DNA of 46,055 bases from Neolecta irregularis DAH-3 (lineage: Eukaryota; Ascomycota; Neolectomycetes; Neolectales; Neolectaceae): contig LXFE01000181.1 of assembly GCA_001929475.1 (NCBI GenBank), forward strand, positions 1-46,055, written 5' to 3'. Positions 1 through 10,664 of this stretch are shown one piece after another. The position numbers and the translations under genes were made by a program. Position 1 is the first letter of the stretch. The number at the start of each line of letters is the position of its first letter. The notes under the pieces are model-generated. The model saw only the letters and a program-made list of their open reading frames with translations, was not told the DNA's origin and ran no database searches.

Positions 1-43
1 CTCAATACTCAATACTCAATACTCAATACTCAATACTCATCTC
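1..43. repeat. Heptamer tandem repeat (CTCAATA)n at left edge
   Basis: About five perfect copies of the heptamer CTCAATA run from base 1, followed by a degenerate CTCATCTC tail that stops directly before the ATG of the tyrosyl-tRNA synthetase gene. The array is cut by the window edge, so its true length is unknown. It occupies the place where the promoter and 5' leader of that gene should be. Confidence 0.9.
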
Positions 44-1313
44 ATGACCCCACAGGAAAAATTCTCCCTCATCGCTCGCAATCTCCATGAAATCCTCGGC
101 TGCGATCACATAAAAGAGGTCCTGGCCCATCGAGATCTCAAACTATACTGGGTACACCCATCCCATCCCATTCTGACCATAGGGCACGGCCCCCACTGGA
201 AAACCACACTGCGGATACTTTGTCCCCATGACAAAAATCGCAGACTTTTTAAAAGCAGGCGTACACGTAACAATTCTCCTGGTAGTCTGCTCTCTCCAGT
301 ACACTAACTCCCAGGCCGACATTCACGCTTTCCTAGATAATCTAAAAGCCCCCTTTGAGCTAGTAAAACACCGCGCAAAGTACTACGAATTCATAATAAA
401 AGCAATCTTGAAAGCAATAAACGTTCCCATAGAAAAACTCCATTTCGTCCTCGGAAGCTCCTACCAGCTCAACCCCGATTTCTCCCTCGACAACTACAGG
501 CTATCTGCTCTCACCACAGAACACGATGCAAAAAAGGCCGGCGCTGAAGTCGTCAAACAGGTCGATAACCCACTATTAAGCGGTCTTCTCTACCCCGGTC
601 TGCAAGCCCTCGACGAACAATACCTAGACGTAGACGCACAATTCGGCGGCCTCGATCAACGCAAAATATTCACCTTTGCAGAAAAATACTTGCCCCATCT
701 CGGTTACAAAAAACGCTCTCATCTAATGAATCCAATGGTCCCCGGCCTAACAGGCGGTGTACCCCCATTCCACATCCCTTCATCTCACCCCCTAGAAAAT
801 GTCCTCCTCAGACGATGCCTCAAAAATTGATATCCTCGACGACGAAAAAACCGTACAGAAAAAAATCGCTAGCGCCTTTTGCGAACCTAGAACAAAAGAT
901 AAAAACGGCGTGCTCGCTTTCGCAGAAACAGTGCTCTTCCCTTTATCACACTTGAACGGAAAACTAGGCTTGCATATCCCTCGACCAGATAAATACGGCG
1001 GCCCCCTAGACTATACTACCTACGCCCATTGCGAAACTGCTTTTCTTGCTGGAGACGTATGCAATAGCATTCGATTCGCTAATTGACTTTTTAGTTGAGC
1101 CCGCAAGACTTGAAACTTGGCGTCACACAAGCTCTCAATGCTCTTCTCGCCCCTATTCGTCAGGAATTTGCTTCAAATCCAGAGTTTCAAACAGCTCTCA
1201 GTCTCGCCTACCCCGCTCCTGTCTCCCACGCTCCAAAGAAGAAGGAAAAGAAAATTGGCACAATGGTTCCAAACAAGGGCAAAGCAAAGATCCACCCGCC
1301 TCCGCAAAATTAG
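44..1313 (+). CDS. TYS1: Tyrosyl-tRNA synthetase, cytosolic
   Basis: Class I aminoacyl-tRNA synthetase that charges tRNA-Tyr with tyrosine in the cytosol. Five exons (44-151, 183-281, 315-758, 796-1056, 1095-1313) are joined by introns of 31, 33, 37 and 38 nt and give 376 residues; yeast Tys1 has 394. The HIGH-equivalent motif PTGKPHCGY lies at residues 40-48 and is only formed after intron 1 is removed. KMSSS lies at 218-222, directly after intron 3. Residues about 150-217 carry the family blocks [27 protein letters not shown] and [21 protein letters not shown]. The C-terminus is short and lysine-rich, without the EMAPII-like domain of the animal enzyme. The ATG at 44 fits the usual MTP(E/Q)EK start. 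The gene converges on UBR1 with a 143 bp gap. Identification is secure. Confidence 0.97.
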
Positions 1314-1456
1314 ATCAAGCATCAACTTCTCATCGTAAATGATGGGAATTATTTCTTGTATGCTACAAATAGACGCCAGTAACGCACCTCAACCATAATG
1401 CAACCCTCAAAATGTCTCCCATCTAAAAAATCAACAGATATCTAAATGCTACACAT

Positions 1457-4400
1457 TTACCCTCCCTGGTCGTAATTCTGCTCAATGTGAGTTGCAACCT
1501 TGGTAGAAATCATTTGCATCAACCATGCATTACGAACGGTTGTCTCATATCGTTTCTGATGTAGAAACAACCTTCGCCCACGCCTTATCGTTAGCAAAAG
1601 ATGAAAAGTACTGCCTACTTAAGTAGGAGGTCAGTCTCGCCATGAGAATCTAAATATGGAGTCGCAGTAAAACAACCTTGAGTTCGAAACAAGTATACTA
1701 AAACAGATTTTTTGATGACCAAGAAGATTCCAACATCCCCACAACAACTACTAGGTCAGAAAACTATCTAATCATTGTAAAAGGATCCCTTGCAGTATGC
1801 TGGTTGCATTCCCCAGTGCCAGTAGAATCTGTACAACATGTGCTTTGAAAACAAAGCACTGTCCCACAAAAGAGACATATAACAGGCTCATTCGGCACGG
1901 AATTGCATTTAGAGCAAACATACTTGCTGCATAATTGCACCAAAATATCAAAATGTTGAGGCAATGGGATGAGGTCAGGTAATCCAGGGTACGCTAATCG
2001 AATAGGTCGTTCGGGTGTTGGTGAAAATCGATCAGACTTGCGTTGGGCCAGCTGTTCGCACCATCCAAAAATTAAACATCTTGTAATTTGGCAGTCATCT
2101 GGTTGCGTAGTAGGCTCTTCTCTGAAAGGAATTACGAAAATCTCTTGCAAAGAAGGAAGATTTAGTTGCACTTGAAGACGAGCAATTTCCGGTAGCTCGC
2201 TCAAGTCATCATTGGCATCTGGTATGGGGCCCTGGAATCTAGCAAATGCGTAAAGAACTGATTTTCGAAGAAAGGGTACGAGCAACTTCTCCAAAACTTG
2301 AAGGAATAAATGCTCGTTCACTTGCTGTAGTCCTAGGGTAGTCAACTTGCCATCACATCCACTCTGAATCAAAAGCAATCGCGTGAAACGAAGGATGATG
2401 GATTCGGGATCCGAATTAGGGGGTTTGGATGATGCGATGATACTCGATAGCGTTCCTGTCTTCTCAACCGCTTCCGCATTGAGCTGCATCCCTAGAGCTA
2501 GGACAATTTTACATACTTTGGCCATATATATAGTTCGCAGTAAATGGTGAAATTCGAATTGCAATGTTGGAGACAGTGCCATATTTACCTGTACCAGAAC
2601 CTCGAATTGGTCTTGTTGCAGTAATGGCAAATATTCAAAAGCAGATCCCTCATCCGGCTCATAAACAAGTGGATGTCCCATGAAGATCTGCTTGAGTAAC
2701 TTTCCGGTGTGGAATATGAGCTCTTTGACGACGGAATTTTCCGGACCTTGCATAGATCCTATACTCGAATAGCTCAATGCGGTCTCACAAAGTATCCGCA
2801 TGAAGGAGAGCGTCGTTTCATTGAGTTTGTTGAGAACAGACACGTCCTGGGAAATTTCATTTGTACGGTGCGAAGCTTCAACAGAGGATAAAGTATAGGA
2901 CACGAGAGACCAGATTTCTTTGATGTTGGCAATTTCCTTGCGCGAATCAGTTGGCTGAGATGAGACAAGATACTGAAGATGGACATATGATTTTGTGACC
3001 ATTTCATCTGTCTCCTGACTACGAGCCGACGAGTTGGCGATGAAGTTTGCAAGAAATGATTCTAATCGATCGCGGGCATTTATTTCAACCCCATGGTCAG
3101 AATCCTCGAAAGCATATCGTATCTTGGCTTCAGTTAACAAGTGATCACTGATTACATCAGAAACATTCTCCAGCATATAGCTTCGCATAGCATCGTGGAA
3201 TCGACGAGAGCTAAGACTGTCTGTCCGTGAACTGGAAGAGCGAGTTACGGCTTTTCGTGATGATAGAGTGCCTTTCTCTAACCGACAAATCGCAGGTGCA
3301 ACAACAGTATTAAGCCAGTCTTCGTAATTTGTCTTCGTCTGAAGTCCATTCGTACAGCCTTCTATCCTTCCTTTCCAGATAATGGGTATGAAAGCATTAC
3401 CAAGACGTTTACATAAAGGACAAAGAAACTCTCCGCGCTTGGTGTTTTCTGGATGATTGCGGTACTGCTGAGCATGACTGCGATCAAGAATATTATTGTA
3501 GAACCTATCAAAACAGTCCGCATGGATAAGATGACCACAACTAGATGCGTTTGCGCCTTTCAAAATATTGTCAGAAGGGAATGACCTTGCGTGTAAATCT
3601 TCGATCGAATGAACATCAGGTATCTCGAGGGCAACTTCGGGTGTTCTCAGGCCTTCTTTCGTCCAGTATGGGTTTTCTAAAGGCATTGTGCGGTTGATGT
3701 TACTTCGTTGAATGATTGATAACGTTCCAAACAATCTCTCATTGCCTGTCTCTTCCTGACATACAATACAAGTACCCTTTGGAAAATTCCAATGAGTTGA
3801 CATAGAATCGTGTTGGGTTGCGACATCGACGTTCTCATCATCACTCATGTCTTCGCAATTTTGGCTCCAAAAATTCTGCTGAGCTTGTTGCATTTGAGCC
3901 ATTGCTCTTTGCTGCCGTTCCTTTGCGAGAATTCTCTTTGCTGCGTCGGACTCAGAGATGCTTTCGTCGGGAAGCATTTCTGAATCTTCGTCACTACTAG
4001 AATTCGTTTGAAGTCGTGAAATTAGCCTCCCAAGATCATTCCTAACTTCGCTAGTAGATATTGATGAATGAACTATTTTGGCCAATTCCAAGAATGTTTT
4101 CGATTCTTCACGAAGACTGCGCGCAGGAAAAGAATAGGTGACGACTCTCTGAGCAAAGGACGATTCTTGCGGCGTAGCCTTGGTACAAAGTATCGCCAAA
4201 TGTGCAACGTCTTGCAACACAGTTCCTGGCAGTTCTCCTCGCACAAGAACACTCGAATGAATGAAATCCAGCGCGAAAAATACCAGTTGCTGCAGAATCG
4301 CCGAAGAGGCTACATTGTCCAGGTTCTCGTAGATGCCGTCTGTGATAGGTTGTAAAGATGGTTCCATGACTAAATTGGGGGTTTTCTTGATCTCCTTTGC

Positions 4401-7400
4401 CAATAATGCCCTTGCTTCTTCCCTTTCGTTCCGGTCATAATGAAAGAAATATGGATCGACTTGAATGACTTTCTCTGATTTCAACCTAAATCTACCAGGT
4501 TCTTGAGCAATATCTGGATGTTGATAATGAGCAACAGTATTTAAAACATCTTCAAAATCAACGTGATCAGACATTCGTTCAGGAACTGCTTTATGAATTT
4601 GAGAAAACGTCATCGAGCCAAAACATAGGACTTGAATAATTTCTCGAGCAATCTGTTGTTGGATAGTCCATTTGCAGATCTTGCTTCGTTCGCTAAATAG
4701 CACAATGACGAGAAACAAAACCTCCTCGAGCATAGCCACATGACGATGATCATCATGAACATTTGTTGAATACCACGGATCCGTGAAAAGCCATCCACAA
4801 ATATCAAAACGGTCGAGGAGTGTCAACAAGAAGTGGTCAGGCTCGAGAGTCGCAAGCGCAAATTGTAACAACATAAGATCCTTATCTACCGTGTACTCTC
4901 TTATGTCGATAACTCGATAGTGCATGTTCTGTTATTAGCAATGCTTGTATGGTATCGAGTACCTGAGCCTGCATTGCCATGCCGTTCCTTACCCAAAGAT
5001 TTTCTCTGATTTGTGCTTGCAGAACGCATACGCGTAGAGGAAAATCCACGACCAAAGCAAGAAGATAGTTGCGGAGCTTTTTGAGATCATAAAAGTCTCT
5101 TCCAAGGGCAATACTAAGTTCAGTGAGCCATCTTGAATTTGGAGAAATCTCTTGAAGATTATTAAGGTTGCCCATTAAAAGATCGACATCGGGAGCTTGG
5201 GCAGCATGTTGAAGTAAGGAAGCCAACAGCCAGTGCAATGGATGATGAAAACTAATTTCTAATTTGGAAACATCAAACTCTACGATTTTCCAAGGCTGCG
5301 CGTATTGATTTTGAGAATTTATATACCGAAGAGTGGAAAAGTTGGACCCACTGGGTGACTGTAAACTCTGGGAATCTCGGGACGTTGACCAGAGTATAGT
5401 ACGATGCAAAACCACACGAAAGGCTTGGTTTACAAGGACTTGCTGGGCATCGGTGAAGGCATCTGAGAGTAAATCGCAAAGACGAGCCAGTTGGAAAGAA
5501 ATATTGAAGGCAACGTTCCAAGAATCTGACTCAAACTCGACATGTTGAATAGATGCTCGCTTTTGTTTATTCATTCCTTGGAATAACCGAAGAACATCCA
5601 AGAATTGTTTCAGAAATCTAACTTCTTTTTGGAGAATAGGTTTGAAAGCATCGACTTTCAAGAGGTATTGAATGTCATGAAAGATTAGAAAGGCTCTCCG
5701 ACTCTTGAAGTGCGTGGATTCCGCGTCTATAGTAGCATCCAGATCAATTTGATCCACATCCTCTACCTGCTTACGGGTGTAAAATGTATAGAGGATGGCA
5801 GATAGCTTGGTAAAGAAATTATACCGCGTAACGAGCTCTTTGGCTATCGAGGGAGTTGTGAAAATTTGAACTGAGAAGTGAATAATAGAGTGATCAGGTT
5901 CGCGATCAGCAATCAGGAAGGCCCGGGCAAGTTTCGTGTACATGATAGCAAATCGTACGCCTGACGTACTTTAGCAATAATCTTTCAGAAAAGGAGCATA
6001 CCCATAACTTTCTTAAATTCTGTGTTCACAACCATCGAATTGATATAGAGCTCCCTGAGACTAATTCTCGCTTTTTTCCATAGACGTAAATCAAATAGAA
6101 GATACCAGTCTAGACGCATTTGACCTTCTCTCTCGCATGAATTTGGGTTAGACCAATAATTATCTGGGTGGACACTTTTATGCTTTGGTTTGTTACAAGT
6201 ATCCGAGGAAACATCTGGGGAGTTTTCCACAACAGTCAAAGAAGAGTTTGCAGGGCGGGCGGTGGGTAGATTTTCCAACGCGAAATCCATTTCGTCAGGC
6301 TCGCCTTCTCCTTCCATATCAACATCGTCATTGTCTTCGCTCATATCGTCCGGTGAATATTCCTCTTCCGAATCAAAGGCCGGTGCAAGACCATGCAGAC
6401 CCAATCCAGCATTCGAGCCATCTGAACCTCTGCGCCATTCACCACAGAGCTCCTCGCAAACAATCGTTCGCAGTAGAGATGCATCGTCACCGACTGTACA
6501 CATTACAATATCCTTTAGCCACTCAATAATGGTTCCGCATAACTCTTCTCGGAATACGTCTCGTGCAGAGCGAATAGTCACAGCCAATTTGATATGGTCT
6601 AGTAGTTTGGCTATTTGAAGCAATTTGTAGATGTCGGATGACTTTGCCACAGCAAAACGACCGAGTGCGTCAACTTTTTGTGCTGTTTCTTCCGCGAATG
6701 ATCGTTCACATCCAGTAGCCCGTCGTACTTGATGAATAACCTGGTCGAAAGAATGCTTCTCGTCGTTCCAGAGCACTGTAGTGTAGATAGCAGGATCAGT
6801 ATCGGCATTCGGCAGTCCATAAGCTGAAAAGTGCAGTCGCGATGCTCGCTCATCAATGCGAACATCCTCTGAAGTTGCTGGAAGTTTGAAGTTTTCTGGC
6901 GAGCAAGATAGGACGTCGAGCATGAAGTTTAGCACCCTGGCAATTGTTGACCGAATGGACCTCTTGAGATCTTCTGGAATTTGTGAATACTTTCCTGAAT
7001 CGGTCAAAGGATCTGATCCTGAGCCATCCAAACTATGTATGCTACAACAAACAGGGGTTTTCCAGGCTTCCAGGTCTCCACAGTCGCAACATCCACCATT
7101 AGATTTTTCGATAGACATTGATATTTCGTGGCCTTCGTGATTAGAAGCCTGAAAGCACCGTGCACATAGGACACAAGTATCATCAAGAGAACACTGCCTA
7201 TTTATCAGAGATATGTGAGTAAGTGATCTCGTACTTGCATCTGTATACCGCCTCACCTTTTCTCATGATATGACCACATGGCTTTCCGCGATGAGAAGGG
7301 AGATATTCCGCACCGTCAACAGAACCCTGTGCCTTTGATAAAACTGGGTTTTCTTCAAGAGACGGAATGCCATTCGGGAAGAAAAATCGCCAATATTCGT

Positions 7401-7617
7401 TGTTGTAACCGGTCAAAGAACGGAACAGCTCTTGCAATAATTCTTTTTCCATGACAGGAGAATATGCATAGTTGCAACTCGAACCAGCGAGACAGAGGAA
7501 GGCTTCAAGGTTGTTTATTCTAGGATTGTGATTCATATTTGGAAGATAGTCTCGTGTATGCTTTCGATCATCAACGTACCGACAAGAATTGGGTGTAGTC
7601 TTACGTTTTGGAAGCAC
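1457..7617 (-). CDS. UBR1: UBR1-family N-degron E3 ubiquitin ligase
   Basis: RING-type E3 that recognises destabilising N-terminal residues and ubiquitinates the substrate with a Rad6-type E2. Exons read down from 7617: 7617-7235, 7197-6002, 5960-4963, 4928-1792, 1750-1619 and 1583-1457, giving about 1990 residues (yeast Ubr1: 1950). The UBR box (residues about 111-185) is cysteine- and histidine-rich, with CGHIMRKGEAVYRC joined across an intron to CVLCARCF and CCDCGD. A ClpS-like type-2 pocket lies near 258-320 (YTTVLWNDEKHSFDQV). A RING-H2 domain at about 1243-1355 runs from CIVCQEE through CGHLIHADCF to CPLCKR. The C-terminal autoinhibitory domain ends with PYLDSHGETDLLLKRGR and RLFLHQKRYE. 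The 1792/1750 junction needed to join conserved GECNQHT to CCGDVGIF has no GT donor (see findings). Met1 may instead be residue 28. Confidence 0.95.
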
Positions 7618-7762
7618 GTGGTTACCATCACGTCATGAAATCAATCAAGATTCGAAGCGGAAGTTCAACAAATTCGTCTTACAAGTATAATTAAACTACA
7701 GAATCAGGGCAAGTAGCGCATATATCGAGAGAATATTTTTGCAATAATAACGATTCACAGTT

Positions 7763-9451
7763 TCAGGGCTCGTGCAATTGCTCCTGCGAAATGCTGTCGA
7801 GTCCCGCTCTAACATCGTTAATAGTTTTGTCGGAAGTTGTGCTATTGGTGCCTATTCTAGTGAACGAATCTCGTCTGGTGGATACATTCCACTTGTAATT
7901 CTGTTCATGGGCGGGCTTACTAGTCAGGTACAGGATAGGACGTGAACATACTACAAGGCGATCATGCTTGCGAGCAACATTTTTCAGGCTTTCGAGGCCG
8001 ATAGCTTCTTCCCGGATAACGGTTGATTGAGTTACAACGACGTTGGTCGCTTTGTTGATCTCATGGTCAGTGATTACTAATAATGCTAAAACGAAACTAC
8101 TCTTAGGTCGTGTGAATCAAGTCCATATGTTAATCCTGGAGCATCCCACGTGTTTGAAATTTTGTTATGCACAGAAGGATTAAGGAGATGTCGTCTCTGT
8201 TCAGCCCGAGCATGGAGAGTAACCTATGATTCAATGATACGATCAGATATACTGAGTACCATAACCGAATGAGTGTAAAGCTTGCCTAAAGATCAGACTT
8301 GGTGGGTCATTTGAATTTACCAAGAGGAAACTGAAGCGCCATGTGAGTCATGTTCTCGGAGCTTTGAGCAACGTAGAACTAGATGGTATGAGAAATGCTG
8401 ACTTGTGGCCAAACATACTATTGTATCTAATACGGCAACAACCGCACTGAGGAACCCAGTTTCCATAGTCAGACGAACAAGTGAGTTCAAGATACTAGAT
8501 GTATTAGAGGGATTAGGAATATTCTTTTCTCTTTTCTACCTGTCTCACAGGGTCAGAGTAAACTGTGGCAAACGATATACCTGTAGTCAAGAATCCTGTT
8601 TTCGACCGATAGAGAAGAATTGTCAACACAGTAGTAAGGCCAACATCAACGACACCTCTGGTCAAATCCAATGGACGATATGAACATACTCGCAGGAACA
8701 AGCCAAACGACGACTTCGACTTTGACATGGGAGACAGTGGACATCCGTCCGACTCTGGCCAAAGCTGCAGCAAGAACAAGGGAACTAATTTGGTAAAATC
8801 TTTGTGTAGTAGATTTCGTACGAGATGAGGCAGAGGATTACGGAAGGCACAAAGATGGCCAAATAGAGCCATCTTGCCGTGGTATGCCGACGCATAAAAG
8901 TCCACGTTCTGTGGATGAAGAACGATTGAACGAGGAAGGCGATCATTCCGTTCAATGCTGGTTCCGTCCAGAAAAGCCAGTTGGTAATATCGAAATAGTC
9001 GAAGTCACCAAAGTGTTTGGCATAGTTCAGGTACAACAAGGAACAATCGCAGCAAGCTAAGCTTGTTCATTGATAAACTTTTGCGGGAATATACTTTGCA
9101 AAACATTTATCACGTAGAGAATCCCGACATACCATTTCATGGATGTTTTGTCTTCCGTGAATATGTGAAAGTAATTCCAGGTTTGCCTGTGGTCAGAACG
9201 AATCACTACAGATGGAGGTACATTGTCAGCATACCCATGAAGAAGATATTGATAATAATGCCCTGTGAAGATATGAGTTTATTCTCAGATAGATAATACA
9301 AGCATATATGCTCCGAGAGAGGCATCTGTATCAGAATAGAAAGCCAAAATCTGATAGTCAAATGTAGCAAGCGTGTAGAGGTTATTACTGAAGAATTGAG
9401 TTGAGCATTACTTTGGGCAATTGCATCAACGAATGCAGGTGCCAGTGGCAT
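7763..9451 (-). CDS. DUF6534-type seven-pass membrane protein
   Basis: Reconstructed from 12 small exons: 9451-9412, 9325-9300, 9262-9235, 9205-9095, 9056-8822, 8784-8690, 8655-8581, 8528-8419, 8378-8321, 8285-8260, 8223-8101 and 8059-7763. They sum to 407 residues. Successive hydrophobic segments include GAYMLGIIINIFFMGIVI, KWYVGILYVINVLQ, ALNGMIAFLVQSFFIHRTW, YLAIFVPSVILCLISSLVLA, VEVVVWLVPASVVDVGLTT, and METGFLSAVVAVLDTI. The diagnostic DUF6534 blocks are present: FLVQSFF..R.W, LLYRSKTGF, then ALQFPLGKLYT and TLHARAEQRR. The soluble tail is about 100 residues. Function is unknown; these proteins are abundant in mushroom-forming fungi. Exons 1-2 (an 86-nt intron) and the 8580-8529 intron are the least certain joins. 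Several acceptors are GAG rather than CAG or TAG. Confidence 0.8.
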
Positions 9452-10664
9452 GATAGATTGACAAAGGAATGGACAGGCTGGGAACTAAGCGGTACCCAGA
9501 TTGGAGCTTATATGGAATCATCTCCACTTAATTTGCAGACAAGGGACGATCCCCTCGATCACGATAACAAACGAGCGGAGCATCCGCGACAAACCATTAA
9601 ACATAGCAGACCATGGGGCAGAAGTGTGTTTAGGTCTAGAACAGTGTGGATTACAGAAGGACATTCGTGACGAGAACTACAATCAATGTACGACAATAAC
9701 GTTTGGCCTGGTCTCTGAGTACGTTCTTTGCATGTTTGTACTAGGCGGCTAACTGGAGAGGAGATTGGTGAAAATGACGAGTGGATAGTAGACGGAAACA
9801 GGTTTCACAGCAAAACAGGGATGGCGTAGAAGTATGCGTCCATGAGAATCGCGGCATACAAAGACTAACCGCCATGATGCAACGGAGACTTGTGACACGC
9901 AGGCTGCAAGTCGGGGAGGTTGGGAAATATTTGGATAACTTTTGCTTTGTAAAAACGGTGATAGTTTGAGTGATATGAGGCGGAGAGGGAGAATGGAGGG
10001 TGTGTTGAAGATTGAGCGATAGGGAATGATGAGGTAAAGAGAGAATAAAAGATTGCATGTTCGCTGCTGCAAAAGACTGGCTTCCGGCCCTTACTTATAG
10101 AAAGGAGATAACTCTCATCCCCTTTCTCCTGCAGATAACGTGAGCTACTTATAGAAAGAACAAAATATTAGAGAGAAACTATATAAAAGAGAAAAGCAGA
10201 CGTAGATGCCTGACGCTTATCATATCCTTGATGACAATCGTGTCTGAGATTAGGCCATTTCCTTGACTTCAGTAATGGACAGGTGTTTGTTGAGATAAAT
10301 GTTTGGGTTGTTGTGATTTATTAAAAGAGAGCGTGGGTTTCAAATGTGTTGAATTAGAGTACGGAGTAGCCAAACTAGGAAAAGGGGGAGGAAGATAAAA
10401 AACCCTAACCCTAACCCAAAAAGAGGGAGTAAATAGCTGGTGACTTCCGGAGCCGCTTGTTTTTCGGAGGGAGGAATGATAGATGAGAGAGGAAAAGAGG
10501 CAGGTTGTAGGAGCGGTGAGGTTCCGCGGTAAAGGTAATTACTTGAAAAGGTTGTGAAAATTGTCGCAGGAGAATCGGTTCCGAAACGTAGATATCCACC
10601 ATTACGTCACCGCCGGTGCCCTTTGGGGCCATTCACGTGGCCCGAGGTCTATTCGAGGAACGGC
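9452..10664. other. Divergent intergenic region between DUF6534 gene and histidine kinase
   Basis: This 1.2 kb stretch has no convincing gene. Open frames on the minus strand around 9741-10072 match no recognised protein and have no exon-like joins. The plus strand is purine-rich from about 9960 to 10530. A 13-nt direct repeat (TACTTATAGAAAG) occurs near 10093 and 10145, flanking a short imperfect hairpin. A telomere-like tract lies at 10401-10417. The region should hold the promoters of both flanking genes. Confidence 0.6.
10401..10417. promoter_or_regulatory. Telomere-like (AACCCT)n tract
   Basis: Almost three copies of AACCCT (TTAGGG on the other strand) lie 248 bp upstream of the histidine kinase ATG, between purine-rich stretches. 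TTAGGG is the standard fungal telomere unit, and short internal copies can bind Tbf1/TRF-like Myb proteins or act as telo-boxes in promoters. At this length it is not a chromosome end. The regulatory role is inference. Confidence 0.5.

Noticed and set aside
9741-10072. Two overlapping minus-strand open frames with Leu/Ser/Phe-rich products
   Set aside because: They read the complement of a purine-rich intergenic stretch; no family resemblance and no splice join to the DUF6534 gene, whose own start fits at 9451.
10401-10417. Telomere or chromosome end
   Set aside because: Fewer than three units, flanked on both sides by ordinary sequence and genes; at most an internal telomere-like site.
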